DNA of 64,000 bases from Apiospora phragmitis (Eukaryota > Ascomycota > Sordariomycetes > Amphisphaeriales > Apiosporaceae), in NCBI GenBank assembly GCA_038363925.1, contig JAQQWL010000011.1:1984001-2048000 (forward strand), in the 5' to 3' direction. Positions 23,198 through 35,500 of this stretch are shown one piece after another. Position 1 is the first letter of the stretch. The number at the start of each line of letters is the position of its first letter. The position numbers and the translations under genes were made by a program. The notes below the pieces were generated by a model that had not been told where the DNA came from, searched no databases, and saw only the letters and a list, made by a program, of their open reading frames with translations.

Positions 23198-23958
23198 ACT
23201 CATTGAGTACTTGCTCGGTCGCTTGTCAGCTTCGACAAGCCAAACTACGGCACATACAACATAGGTCATTTGCTTGACCGGACATCTCGCAAGCCATGTC
23301 TATATTCTGTCTTTGGATGTAGACCTGAGCTGTCGAGTTTAGCCCCGAAAATACTGGTGGGCATCCAGTTCCACAAAACATGAGGAATAATGTCTGTACA
23401 TTTCCTCCGAATCGATGAAAAAAAAAGTTTCTTTCCCTTTGATCAACCCTGACTGAGCCGGTATGGAAAAAAATGGTGGCCTCTTGGGAAGCAATGGATG
23501 ATTAGGTTCTCTATGGTGGCCATCTTCTTTGCATGTACTGGTAGAACTCGGTCCGTCTTTTGACTGCTAATTCATCAAACGTAAAAACTCACTGTACTAT
23601 ATTGGCATCTGCATTGGTGAAGTAATGGGTGACGAAGCTGTGCGATTTTCTTTGTATGGCTGGACAAGGGGACTCCAGGATCGGCTCTTGACTTCTGCAG
23701 GGTTCTAATGCCTCCTTCCTTGTTGTAGCAAAACTATAATATTGTGTAATACCTAGCCCTTCAAAGGCATTATTCGCCTCGAAGCTTTGGCAAACAGTGC
23801 CATGGGCTACTTATACTCGGCTGGCGAATACCCCTATTCTGTTGGAACAATACCAATGCCAAGTCTAGCTACATAACGTCGATTTACGTAACTCGACAGG
23901 CTATTGAGACCACTTCTATCAACTGGGTAAGTTCCTTCGTCTTTGCTTCCCCGTCAGA
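23198..23958. other. Intergenic region after the STM1-like gene
   Basis: This is the likely 3' UTR of the STM1-like gene (poly-A and TTTCTTT tracts at about 23416-23440) and the 5' flank of the next small candidate. I see no gene here. Confidence 0.5.
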
Positions 23959-24651
23959 ATGGACTACGCCAACGACATCGTCTACGCTTGTGAGCGCTGC
24001 GGTAAGATCCTGCCCCAAGTTGCTACTGATAGCGATAGCAAGGACCCGGAAGTCAAAGACACCGCAACCTTACTGCGCATCTTTCTCGGAGCTTTAGAAG
24101 CCCTCCGAGACCATGGTGGGCAAGCCGTCGATGCGTCGCCCGCTACTGCGCGATCAACACGGCTGTGTCGGCGTGTACCAGTTTCCCCTAGTTCCTGCCG
24201 TCGCTGCAACGGTGGCAATGCTGCAGCTGCTGCCGGTGATGGCGGCCACTTGCGGGACTCTGGCGCTGCACAGCTGTCGGCATTACTATCGTCGTTGTCG
24301 GTAATGTGCCGCGCATCCCTTTAAGCCACCGACGAGGAGATCGGAGCCGCCACGTGGAGCTCATCGTCGTCGACCACCAGCATAGATATGGCGGACGGCG
24401 TCGACTACGACGCTCTCCACCCCCAACCGCTCCTGGAGGGTCGCCTCTACGCCGTGACAAAGATGGCGCCGGAGTACCCGTTCAGAAACGATGGGGTGCC
24501 GGCTCTTGATGCGCCTGTCGTCACACTGACGCCCACTACTTATCAGCAGACGCCTTCTGCCCCAGATCTGGCGCCGGCGGACCCGACGCGTCTGGCAGCG
24601 CCGAGTTTTTGCCAGGACAGAGGTCCTCTTTTCTTCGAGTATGATGAATAG
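23959..24651 (+). CDS. Hypothetical small protein, two exons or interrupted by TAA
   Basis: A frame starting at ATG 23959 (MDYANDIVYACERCGKIL...) and a second coding-like block (ATDEEIGAATW... to ...GPLFFEYDE, stop at 24651) lie in the same frame but are separated by a TAA at 24322-24324. Splicing a weak GTGGGC donor at 24116 to the AAG acceptor at 24325 removes the stop and gives 160 residues. If unspliced, the frame is open from 23959 to the TAA and includes a second CxxC (SCRRC) after CERC. The protein has no family I recognise. The second block is Pro/Thr-rich, with strong third-position C/G preference upstream of 24600. Alternatives are a real premature stop (pseudogene) or a short 121-residue protein ending at the TAA. 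Confidence 0.4.
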
Positions 24652-25297
24652 AGGGGAAGGAGAATAGCCCGCCAGAAGAGCAAGTAAATTTCAACTCGAA
24701 GTGGCAGGGCTGCCACACAATGCTGGTGAGGTAAGTAAGCAATTGCTGTTATACTACACGTGGTGTATAAAGGGGAAGCAAGTGCTACGAGATAGCACAT
24801 TCTGCTGTGATTTGAGTAATGAGAATGATGGCAAGATTAAAAACTATTTAGTGTCAGGTGCTGGCATGCTGAGCTCTGAAATTCTAGTAATTGCAGATTT
24901 TTCATATTTCAAAGTGTAATTGCTCTTCATTTCCAGGTATCCAAAGCTCGTTCAGACATTAGGAAGTTAGCACTCTGGGTATTGGGGGAAATAGGGCCGC
25001 TACTAAACTGAAGTATACGAGCTACCCTATTCCACCGTGTGGTTTTTCGGATAGGGCTAGCTCGTACATTTCACTCCCAACAACACACGGCGCCTCAAAA
25101 CACTCCGGGCCACTGCTGCACGATTCTTTGACAAAGTTCAATGTATATGGGGATCACTGTCGAATCTGATATTCTCAATAACGCAACTGGACCTTTGTTA
25201 CCAAATTGGCCGAGTCAACTCGAAAGCGGCCTTATCTACAAAGACAACACTTCTTCGACTCGCACAACGCTTTTGTAGTGACAACAATGGAATAGAC
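24652..25297. other. Intergenic region, AT-rich
   Basis: No gene is supported. The stretch is AT-rich with poly-A-like segments around 24830-24860. It may hold the 3' end of the upstream candidate. Confidence 0.45.
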
Positions 25298-25642
25298 ATG
25301 TCTACAGATGCAATGCACTACCCTTCGCCGCAGTGGAAGAGGTCCTTGGCTTTTCATTATCTCTGGAAGTGACAGCCCCCCATTGGAGTGACTGCGCTAC
25401 GAAAAGACAATCACAACTACTGCTTGCTACTGACCGACAAGACAATCGAGGGCGAAGGCGAGGGCGGGAGTGAGAACGAGGAGGAATGGCTCTGCGAGAC
25501 GAACGACGCCATACACGAAATAATGCAGAAAATCGTGTTCGACGCCGACTTCGACCCACAGAGGTATTCGGATGTGGCTGTACATGAGCTGGGAGTAGCA
25601 ATGACAGTCGAATTTCTGGCAACGCTATCGGTTGATATATGA
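25298..25642 (+). CDS. Doubtful small acidic orphan with in-frame TGA
   Basis: A frame from ATG 25298 (MSTDAMHYPSPQWKRSL...) meets TGA at 25370-25372, followed by CAG, then stays open to 25642. The downstream part is acidic (EGEGEGGSENEEEW) and ends AMTVEFLATLSVDI. It has no ATG of its own until deep inside. No GT-AG intron of credible length removes the stop. It may be a fragment of a gene whose 5' exon I cannot see, a remnant, or chance. No family is recognised. Confidence 0.2.
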
Positions 25643-26085
25643 TTAGTTATATGGATTCTGCTATAAGACGCCTGAGTGGTCAGGACCTACCGTTATATAA
25701 ACACTCAGTCCTAGCTTGTGAGTACATGGTGATGGGCAAGGGCAAGTCAGGAACTATTGTATTTCCCAAGGGTCTATAGTAGCCGCAGTGGGCTGTTGCC
25801 CGGCTACAGATGAGACGACTTCTTTAAGTCGTGTATATAGGGGTAAGACCAAGTAAATATCAGGCACGAGACGACCAGTTTGGTCGAGGTGGAACGCAAT
25901 ATTTGCGCTCCACGGCATACTGGCTCTTCACATCTAACGAGGCATTGACTTTGTATAATGCGGCATTACTATAGCCCCGTCTAATTGTAATAATGTCTTC
26001 TTTCATTCATGTCTCATATCGTAGAAATTTGTCAATCCTAGCGGCCTTTTTTTTTCTTTTTTGTACACCGTCCCTATTAACCAAT
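25643..26085. other. 3' intergenic region before TAL1
   Basis: No gene. The stretch ends with a poly-T tract at 26048-26060, about 30 bases beyond the TAL1 stop on the opposite strand, so it should contain the TAL1 3' UTR. Confidence 0.5.
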
Positions 26086-27273
26086 TTATGCCTTCTGGAC
26101 CTTCTCCTTGATGATGTCCTTCAGGGTAACGGCATCAGCAGCGAACTTGCTGATACCCTCACGGAGCTTCTCAACGGCCATCTGCTCCTCGTTGAAGTCG
26201 AAGCGGAACAGAGGCTCATTGTTCAGGTACTCCTTCTTCTCAAGGTTGAGAGAGGAAGCCTGCGAAGAGTCAAGCTTCTTGGGGATGGCGTCGGTGGAGT
26301 TCATCATCTCCTCGAGCAGGTTGGGCTACAAAAGAGTCAGCGGACAGTATCAGGTGGCCGTGGAGGAATATCAAAACTTACAGAGATAGTGAGGTAATCA
26401 CAACCAGCGAGCTCAGTGATCTCACCCAGGTTGCGGAAAGAGGCACCCATTACGATGGTCTTGTAGCCGAACTTCTTGTAGTAGTTGAAGATGGCCTTGA
26501 CGGAGGCGACACCGGGGTCCTCCTCCTTGGTGTACTCCTTCTTGTGGGCAGCCTTGTACCAGTCAAGGATACGGCCGACGAAGGGGGAGATGAGGAAGGC
26601 ACCGGCCTCAGCGGCAGCAATGGCCTGGACGGTGGAGAACATCAGGGTCAGGTTGCAGTTGATGCCGTGGTCACGCTGGAGGATCTCGGCGGCCTTGATA
26701 CCCTCGAAGGTAGAGGCGATCTTGATCAGAATGCGCTCCTTGCCAATGCCTTGTTGCTTGTAGAGCTATTGGGTTGAGAAACACGTTAGCTACGCCACAC
26801 AGAAGAAAAGACCGATGTGATGGGGAATGCAATTGAGTTGGTACGCACCTCGATCAGGTGAAGGGCCTTGTCGACGGAGGCCTTGGTGTCGAAGGAGTAG
26901 CGGGCATCGACCTCGGTAGAGACCTTGCCGGGGACGATCTTGAGGATTTCCTTGCCGAACTCGACCAGGAGGCTGTCGAGAGCATCGTCGACTTGTTGGT
27001 CGACGCTGCCACCCTTCTGCTTGGCGTAGGTCACGGCGTTATCGATGAGCTTGGCGTATTCGGCCTTCTTGGAGGCGGCCAGAATCAGCGAGGGGTTGGT
27101 GGTGGCATCCTGAGGCTTGTACTTGTCGATGGCTGCAGAAGAAGACGAATTGTTAGAGGAGCTTGCTCAGATTCGGCAGTGGCGGGGTTATGATGTAACT
27201 TACTGGCAAAGTCGCCGGAGTCGCAGACAACGACGGTGCCGGTGGCCTTGAGCTGGTCGAGAGAGTTGGACAT
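26086..27273 (-). CDS. TAL1: Transaldolase
   Basis: Four exons (27273-27204, 27132-26849, 26765-26382, 26325-26086) encode 325 residues, the normal length for a class I transaldolase. The enzyme moves a dihydroxyacetone unit between sedoheptulose-7-phosphate and glyceraldehyde-3-phosphate in the non-oxidative pentose phosphate pathway in the cytosol. The DATTNPSL segment is at the start of exon 2. The Schiff-base lysine is Lys133 in [14 protein letters not shown], and NCNLTLMFS follows. Introns are 71, 83 and 56 bases with GT/AG ends. Codon use is strongly biased, as expected of a highly expressed gene. No frame break is seen. Confidence 0.97.
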
Positions 27274-27400
27274 GATTGCGGTATGGAAAGTGTCTTGTGG
27301 TGTGTGATTGATTTGTTTGTTTGTTCGTGGTATGACGATGGAGAGAATGGGAAAGGATGGGAGTTGGTAGTTGTAGTTGTCTTGTTGAGTCGGTTGTTGA
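27274..27400 (-). promoter_or_regulatory. TAL1 5' leader, CA-rich
   Basis: Read on the minus strand, the 120 bases before the ATG contain CAAACAAACAAATCAATCAC and short CT-rich blocks. This resembles leaders of highly expressed fungal metabolic genes. Leader status is inferred from position and composition only. Confidence 0.4.
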
Positions 27401-29849
27401 GAGGGGCCAGCTAGCTCTTCTTCAAGGGTCCCGCCTCTTCTCTTTAAAAATCAATGGGCGCGGGGCAACTTGCAGTTTCACACCTTCACTTGCCTGAGCC
27501 ATTCCTTGGAAAGCCGACGTCAACGTGGGTACTGCAGGTCGCCGTGTCCAGCTTAATGGCCCCTTACGGCTAGCGAATGAGGTATTATTGTGGGATGCCC
27601 GTGTGCTAGAGCTTTCGATTTGGCTTTCATCAGTGGTCCATTGTCCGAGTCGGACCACAGCAGTCCGACTAATACGGAAAGTCGACAAGAGTGTACGGAG
27701 TCCTGCAAGCAAGTCTTGGCTGTCGGTCTTTGCCCCTCCGTCACTCACTACAAGGGGCATGACGATGTCTGTCTTTGGCGCCTTCGTCATTTTTATGTGT
27801 ACGCATCCCATCCCACCTACCCAAACCATTCCATATCTTCGGATCTTTTCCAACGCCGGATGGCCAGCTCCTTTTTCTTCGCCTCTCGCCGCTATCCCCG
27901 GATTTGCTGAGCAACCTGGATGTCATGATATGATACAAATGATACGGTATTATGTACCACCATGCATACATACATTGTACATACTACATCTTCGTGGACT
28001 GACTGATAATGTGCATCCACAATTCGCTGGCAGAATAGAACCGCTCTGGACCTTACTCATCGTCCTGCCACCTGCTGTCTGGTCAACGTCAACTTATCAA
28101 ATGTGCTGCCCGCCTACACGTGGCTGCTCCCCTTGCATGGATTTCATCTAATTGGGGCGTTTGAGCTCACCTCGCCTCGTCGGTAGCTTGTATGTATCAC
28201 AACTTTTTATTCGATTGAGTATGCGACAGTTGAAGCTCGAGAGCTACTAGGTTCGAAAATTAGAGACTAGCATGCTTCTAGTTGCCCGTGTCCCTATCAC
28301 CGCTCTTTTTATAACTCAAGAGTATAGCTAATGTAGCCCCAACCCGAATCAGACATGTTTCGTTCTACCATTCTACATATCGAGTTTTATACAGCTTGGC
28401 ATTCTCCCCTTCCACAGCTTACATACATATGCATCGAAGCTGTCTCCCCGCTGTTGCCCCCTCTCCCTCTCCGCCCTATCCGGGTAGATGCAAGTATGTA
28501 GGATGTATTCAAGTTGGTTACGCAGTGGGTCTCCGCCAACAAGGACTGGATCAATACAGCTGTAGCAGTAACGTATAAAAGACTTATAGAGAGCCCCTTT
28601 GGACCATCATACATATATACTTCGGGGATTGACTGTATAATTCCATATTGCCTAACGCCGAGACAACCCCTCCGCCGGGAGAACGGAGAACGAGGGAACG
28701 TAGACAGTAGATACCACGATATGTAGACCTAACATAAAAAGTGACAGCCAACAGCCTTGTCCGCCTGCTTGCCTGACTTGCTAGCGGCTCATGCGGCGGT
28801 CGAAAGATATGGAGCTGGTTCCGGCCATTCCGACCTGTCGGTGTCTCCCATGGTCTCTCAGTTGGCCGTCCACCGTCCGCGCCAGCAAGTTTTCCTGACC
28901 CTCATGGGGGTTCCACCAGCAAAAGCGAGGCGGCCCGAAAGGACCAGGATTGGCATGCCTCGACGTCCGCGCCGGGGCTATGACAGCCGCAGTAGCATGT
29001 CTTTTAGTTTGCCCAGATTACGTAGTTCGGAGCATTACTAAGATGAGGCTTTCGAAGGACGGACTCCATTCTCTTCTTGGATTTGCTTTTAACAATCGTC
29101 TAGAACTAGAACAAACCGATTCATGTTGTCCCTGGCGATCAACACGACTCCCTCCATCTTATGTCAGCAATACAGGCTTTCCGGACTACGCCTGGATTTC
29201 TTTTGATTTCCTATATCTTGTCTCGAGTTTGACTGAGAATATCGGTAAATCTGAAGAACCTGTGGACTTCTGAGAAAAAGAGCCTGAGGATAATTATGCC
29301 TCGGGCAGGGTGAAAATAGAGGTGAAAGCATGGGCGTCTTGTTCACCGATGACCTTGGTCAATAAATAATTGTTGCATTATGTTGTATAACGTTGCGTAT
29401 AGATACGAATGGGATAACCTGGTGTGGCATTGTCGTGATAACCCGGCCTACGCCAAACTGTCACTGCCCCCTTTCTCTGCAGGATATATCGTGGGACAGG
29501 CCAAATGAAAAGGTCCTGCATAAAAGCATCAAACAAAAGAATAATAAATGAGGCATCCCGATACGCCCTATTTTTATGATGTACCAAAGAAGAATCCAAT
29601 GGTCCCAAACCTGTTCGTCTGTCTCGTCGGCTCCGTCTATCCTCATGCAGTGCCCGTTCTGTTCTGGGTATATTAAAATCTCCGATGCCTTCGTTTCAAT
29701 GAAAAGCCACCTGCGCCTATAGTATGCCAAACCACTAATGCGGTCTCCCCAATGAGAGGGGGAGAAAGTAGAAGAAAAGAGAGAGAAAAAAGTTGCCAAA
29801 TGCCTGAAAACGCCAATGGGCTGAAAGAAAACGACATTTTTGTGTTTTT
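27401..29849. other. Intergenic region between TAL1 and the PPN2-like gene
   Basis: No supported gene in 2.4 kb. A 208-codon frame at 27525-28151 lacks an ATG-anchored family match and is overlapped by frames on the other strand. The part next to TAL1 is its promoter; the part near 29.8 kb is the 3' flank of the phosphoesterase gene, with A/G-rich and poly-A segments at 29757-29835. Confidence 0.5.
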
Positions 29850-31222
29850 CTACGCAGTCTTCTCGCACTCTGTACTGACGATCCTGTGCTTCACCACGTG
29901 CCGCCCAATCATGGACCGCCCGGGCTCGAAGACGAGGGCGCTGAGCTGGCCGCCCCGCACGCAGCTGCTGTCGAGGCCGAATGAGTAGGGTGGATGTTGA
30001 GGCCCGTCCGGGCGTCGTGGCCGTAGACGACGGACACGCGCTCCTTCTTGTGCTTGCGGGCCCGCTGGGCCTGGTTCCAGGCCTCGCTCCAGGGCAGGCC
30101 GTCGCGCGTCTCGGTCGGCACCGCGATGTCGATGTCGTTGCGCGCGACGCCGTTCTTCTCCAGGATCTTCTCCTCGCGCTCGTACGCGGCCTCGACGGCC
30201 GTGTCGCTGACGTCGACCGCCTTCTTCTTGGCCGCGGCGGCGTCCTCGAGGTCCTGACGCACCTCTTGCCGCGCCTGCTCGCGCCCGGGGAACATCAGCG
30301 TCCGCATGTTCATGACGGCGGTTTCGTCCTGGTCTTCCAGGGGCACGTCCGGGACCAGACCCGCGTGCACCACCAGCCACTCGCCGCTGTCTTGGTCAGG
30401 GATCTTGTCCAGGCGCAGGATCACCGGTAGCTTGGCGAGCCACTCGCGTTGTTCGGGGCTAAGCTGTCGAGCCGTGGCCAGGGCGGCATTCTCGGCCTTG
30501 GACGTCTCGGCTTCGCGCTTTTGGTGCTCGGGCGCGGACGAGGACTCAGCGGCGGTTTCCTGCAGGAGCGCACGCAAGACCTTTTCTTCGTGGTTTCCCC
30601 GTACGCCCGACGCACCCATTTCCATAGCAAGTGCGACGACGCCAGCGGAGTCGGGCCCCTTGTTGATCATGTCGCCCGTGAATATCACATGGTCGCCGCG
30701 CTCGGCGCTGTATTCGGCCTTCTCGAGCAACGTCTTCAGCTCCTTTAATTGTCCGTGTACATCGCCTATTATGATGAGACGCGGAGCACCGGCGGCAGCT
30801 CTGGGCATGTGCTTCGGCGGTAACGTGGCGATGGGTATCGAGTTCTTAAATGAAGGGCGCGCAGACGTCCCGTGGAGCATAGGCGGTACAGGTTCGAGCG
30901 GAATTTGTTTTCGTATGTCGTGGTTGGTCACGGTGCCCAGCTGGGCGTCGTCGAACTGCAGCGGCGCCGCGGCTTCGTCTGTGGTGTCACTGCTGCCATT
31001 CTCGTCCTTGGGGGACGGGGGTTCATTCTGATCCGCATTGTGCGTAGATAAATGAAGTTTCTGTGCGACGTCTAAGACGTCTGGCGGCGGCATGCCGGAA
31101 TCGAAGCGCGAGGACATATAAAAGCCACTGAGAATCATCAAACCGGCGACAAATACGAAGAGGCGCCGCCTTCGGTACCGTGGGTTGAGGGATGATGTCG
31201 GGATGCGCGCGGAGAGCGCCAT
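29850..31222 (-). CDS. PPN2: Metallophosphoesterase, Ppn2-like vacuolar endopolyphosphatase, one frame break
   Basis: One exon encodes about 457 residues. A single membrane anchor lies at about residues 21-37 after a basic N-terminus (YRRRR), giving a type II topology. The calcineurin-like catalytic core shows GDVHG at residues 153-157, then GDMINKGPDS and GNHEE, and near the end VVYGHDAR plus HPYSFGLDSSCV, the last metal-ligand and closing motifs. This arrangement matches yeast Ppn2 (YNL217W), a metal-dependent endopolyphosphatase of the vacuole; another membrane-anchored phosphatase is possible. One base is missing near 29988 (a GGG run on the plus strand, CCC in the gene). Without it the frame leaves the conserved end after GLNIHP; with one base added the gene is 458 codons, ending ...STECEKTA. 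I treat it as an assembly error. Confidence 0.82.
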
Positions 31223-32566
31223 TGGAGGCTACTGCACTGAGTTCGTCTGAAAGCTTAGCGAGCGGCGGCGCTGACGTCGTTGTACATACGCCGTGGTTGC
31301 AGTCAGCAGCACCCAAATACCCTTGCAAGGTGATTTGTATTGAGCAGTTCGCGCGAGACCAGCAAAGCCAAGAAACTTTTGGGCTTCTATACTCCGTACC
31401 AAGGCGTTCTTTTCCCCTACTCGGCAGATTAGTGCAGTGGTTGAGTGGCTTGTGGTGTTTCGGTCGAGTAATGGAGAAGATGAAGCGGGCAGTGTAGGAG
31501 TGCTATCTGGAACATCGCGAGTACCACTGGATTGTGCTGTGCTGGGACTGTCTCAAAACCCAATTGGCATTTGGACCAGTGGGGCTGCGGAGGCCTAATA
31601 AAAACAATGACGAAAATCGGTAAAGAAAAAAAGACGCCCCAACCTGCCAGCCCATGCCATGGACGGATGCTAGATAGGATGAGAACCACTATTGCGATAA
31701 CCGCTAGCAACCTCGTTTGCCGTCTCAACCGTGGCCATGTCCCATCGAATCGACCGCTAAAGCAGAGGGCATACCAACACTTGGAGAGCGCATGACGATG
31801 CTGCTATCCGCTGCAGATTGGATGAAGGAAGCTTGGAAAAGGGGAATGAGATACGGACATAGTAGTATCAATGTAATGTTAATTAAAGTATGCCAGCAAG
31901 GGTCTCCCACAATGCCTCAACCAATCGGTATCACCCGTGCTCATTGCGACATTGGGAAAAGGAAAGACATCCCGGCCATCCCCAAACACTTTAACCTTGG
32001 TCGTTTCCGCTTGCTCGGATCTGAATCTAGACGATGATTACCTATACAGTAACCGCTCCATTATCATTATGAACCTACTCGCACGGTTCTATGTATGTTA
32101 CCTATGGGTAAGAGAGAGAATCAGGAACACAACGGCCCAATCCTATCCGGAGCCGCGCCCTGTCATGTCCCCTCGTACCAGCATCGCCATTCAGTGCCAA
32201 TCCGCATCTATCTGCTTCGCTTGCTCCGTCGCCCCTTGACCAACCGCCGTTGACCAGTATTTATACTCGTACATCATTCAGGAGAAGTAGTCCAACATCA
32301 TCAGTGCTGCTGCTGCTGTGCAATTCTGGCCACACCCCAACTCCTCGTGCGATCCTGAAACCTGTAAAGGTACAAGCTCTGATCCAACGGAGTAAGAATG
32401 CCTAGAAAGCACAACCAAACGCCCAGAGGCAAAACATGCAAATATGCTCCAACCCAAACGTGGATAGCCAACTTTGGACAATTCCGTAGAAAATACTGGT
32501 GGTCCAAATACCCGCAAGTACGCAACAACAGAAAAGGTGTTACAAAGCCAGTGGTCCCGGTGGCTG
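31223..32566. other. Intergenic region between PPN2-like gene and GIN4
   Basis: No gene supported in 1.3 kb. It holds the PPN2-like promoter and the GIN4 3' flank. One TACTCCGTA copy is at 31390-31398. Confidence 0.5.
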
Positions 32567-35500
32567 TTAAGCATTCAAGGTTTTGATCATCATCTTCACC
32601 TTGCGCTTGTCCGTCACCAGCAGGTTCCGAACGTCGAACATGGCATGCATAGTTTCGACGACCTTATGGAAGCTGCTAGCAGCACCACGTTCCTGTGTGA
32701 ATCGGACTATGCTCAGTGGGTTTCGCTTGCCATGCTCAATAACCGTCATGATCTCGGCTGCAAACGAAACTCCTTTCATCTTGAGATCTGGACGGAAGAC
32801 ATTATGTTAGCGGTAAATTCAAAAGGGGCAAGACTTGGCATCGCCGGCGGGTAAGGGAGGAGACTCCAAGCCACAATCGTCGCATAGTGAGAGGGTATAT
32901 GGGTATTTGCGTACAATTGTGTGTGCCTACACGACCAAAGACAATATTTCTGTTCTTGTCTACCTGGATGTCGCGAATACCATACCGACGCCATTCCTTA
33001 AGGAGGATGGCAATTTCCTGACGTACTCGGCGGCGAGAGATGTTGAAGCAGAGGTGATCGGATGCGGGCTTCACGCGGAACAAACGAGCCAGCCAGTTCT
33101 GTTGTGGCTCAATGTTGCGAGTAGCAACGCTTTCATTCCACTTATCTGCGCGGGTGGCCGCGAGGGATGATTGAACATACGAACAGGCTCAGGACTCGGC
33201 GATTCGTCAAATTCCGGACCTGGTAGTCGGTAAGCACACGATCACAGTTCTGGCGTAATGGGCTGTTTGGTTTGTTAGGACTTACCTGCGAGCGAAAGCT
33301 TCATTTGTTCCTCATCTTTGCTGTTGCGCCAGAAAGCGAAACTGAAGCTTTTCTTCTTGGTAGGCGCCATGGCTGTAGCTGACGAAACACTGCTCTCTGT
33401 ATAAAACAGCTCTTCAGCCTGTCCGGAAGCAGAGCCCTGGTGTGATCTGAATATGTCTTCCTTGTCTTTAGAGGTTCTCTTGAACCACGACGACCTCTTT
33501 TTCATGCCACCCGAAGAGCTTCTATGGGAAAGTGCAGTAGTTTCCTCGGGGATCGCCTTCGTAAGTTCCTCGTGTGCAGATCGCTGGCGTAGGTTCACTT
33601 CCGGTCGAACTTGTGTACCACTGACCGCAGAACATTTACGGATATTGAGAGGTGCTGGCGCTTTCACTGGGCTGCGCTTCGCAGAGGGCGACTGTACCAC
33701 ACGGATCGTATTCTCTTGGCGAGCCAGATACTCGAGGCCCTTGTCTTCGGTTGAGGTACCAGACGTAGTTCTTCCCGCAACAGGCGCTGAAGAGTTGCGC
33801 AAATTACTGCATTGAGCTTCGTGAATGGACGGTAACGGAACAGTGTCCTTTCCCCATTGGGTGCTGTATCTCGAATAAATCGGAGCTGAGACGGTCCGCC
33901 TGTCCTCCTCTGACTTCTTCGAGGAAGGGACAAGCTTATTCAGATTGGACACCACCCGGTCCACGTGTCCCTTGAACTCGTTAGACTTCAGGTGGTGTCT
34001 TTCAATCCTTTTCTTGGTCATTGCAATCTCGTGAAGCTTCGATTCGGTTGGGAGCGGTGCCGGGGGTAAAGGCCGTGTGTCCCATTGGTGTGGGTTCCGG
34101 CGAGCGGTCCGTCCATTGCGTTGAGGCGGAGTTGGCGTCTCCGTATCTACAGATATAGATCTCTCGTCGTGATGAGCCACCGTGTTGCTGGCTGGCATCG
34201 GCGAAGATTCCACCGAAGCCTCATCTATAGACTGGGGAGGAGGAGAGAACTGTTGAAGGCTTGGTCGCAATCCTTTGCTATACTGTAACTGAAGTGTCGG
34301 AGCTCATCATTCCAGGGCAAGCCGGTGTCATTAGGCCGTGAAAACTCAGCCATCGTCTGTGATCCATGATTACCTCGACTGGTCTCCTTCGAGCGTTTAC
34401 CTTGTCTGATCGAACTATTAGATGACCTGTAAGCTTGACTGGATGTGATATCATCATCGGTTACGCTCGCAGGGCCGCTGGAGCTTGGAGCTCGCTTCTT
34501 CATTGGCTGTCTGCGGACACGAGAGAAGTCCACACCGCGCTTCTGTCGAGAAGCATTCCTCTTGTAAGGAGTGCCATCTCCACTCCTGAGAGAGGTGAGT
34601 GAGCGTCGGGTCGATCGTAGCCCCGGCGCGGTAGCTAACCGCCTGTTGTATCTTCCCCGCCTCGAATAAGTAGAATTGCTTCTGATTGACCCATTACGAT
34701 CCCTACAACCGTTAACCGCCCCGGTAGAACTCTTCGCGACACTACCATTGCGGTGGACAGTGATTTTGGCGTGGCTCGCTTCGTTCTCTCCCATGATGCG
34801 CGATGACTTAAAAGGATCATAGCTCCTTATCGTGCCCCCAGCATCTGTTGCAGTCTCTAGACCGTTCTCATCAGTAGCGACGTTCGAGATAACTGTGAAC
34901 CTGGATGGGATTCTCCCGGGTCGCCCGGGGAATTTCGAGCGTTGTGAGCTTCCGCTTCCACGTCGCCGGCTGAAGATGATGAAAATCGCTAGGAGAGTGT
35001 AGTAAGTTACACCGGTAGTTCTCGAGCTGTTTCTCTGTATATCGAAGCAATAAGTGGTAGAACAACTTCTTGTCACTTGGCCTAAGGGGAAGTTAGTTAT
35101 TGCCACAGCCCAAGTACTGTAAACACTCTGCCAAGTACTTACTCTTTACACATAAGCTCCTCAATAATTTTCTCCTCGCTGTAGGTGTGCCACATTGACT
35201 TGAGTTGCCGGACGATGTCCAGATCGACGTCCTCCAAAGCCACTTGAGTCTGTCTTCCGCTTTGACGGATAGCGTCGAGTTGAAAATCGTCTTTGCTCAA
35301 TTGTTTCAAGTCATCATATGTATCGTATGCCGTGATAAGGTCATGCTCCCATATGTCTCTGATGCTGATTCGCCTGTCCGGGTTAGGCTGAAGCATCCGT
35401 CGGATCAAGTCCCGGCTAGGCCAGCTCAGATGTTCCGGTTCCGAGTATTTTCCAACCTGCGCCTTCTTGAGCAACTCCTCAAGTCGCCATCCCGATCATC

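Noticed and set aside
22559..23269. 236-codon minus-strand frame rich in Thr, Ala and Leu
   Set aside because: It is the shadow of the biased STM1-like last exon.
27525..28151. 208-codon plus-strand frame upstream of TAL1
   Set aside because: No recognisable motif, an opposing 143-codon frame on the other strand, and its position in the TAL1 promoter argue against a gene.
29909..30000. PPN2-like C-terminus ending in a Ser/Ala-rich run
   Set aside because: It is the shifted frame; adding one base restores the conserved HPYSFGLDSSCV end.
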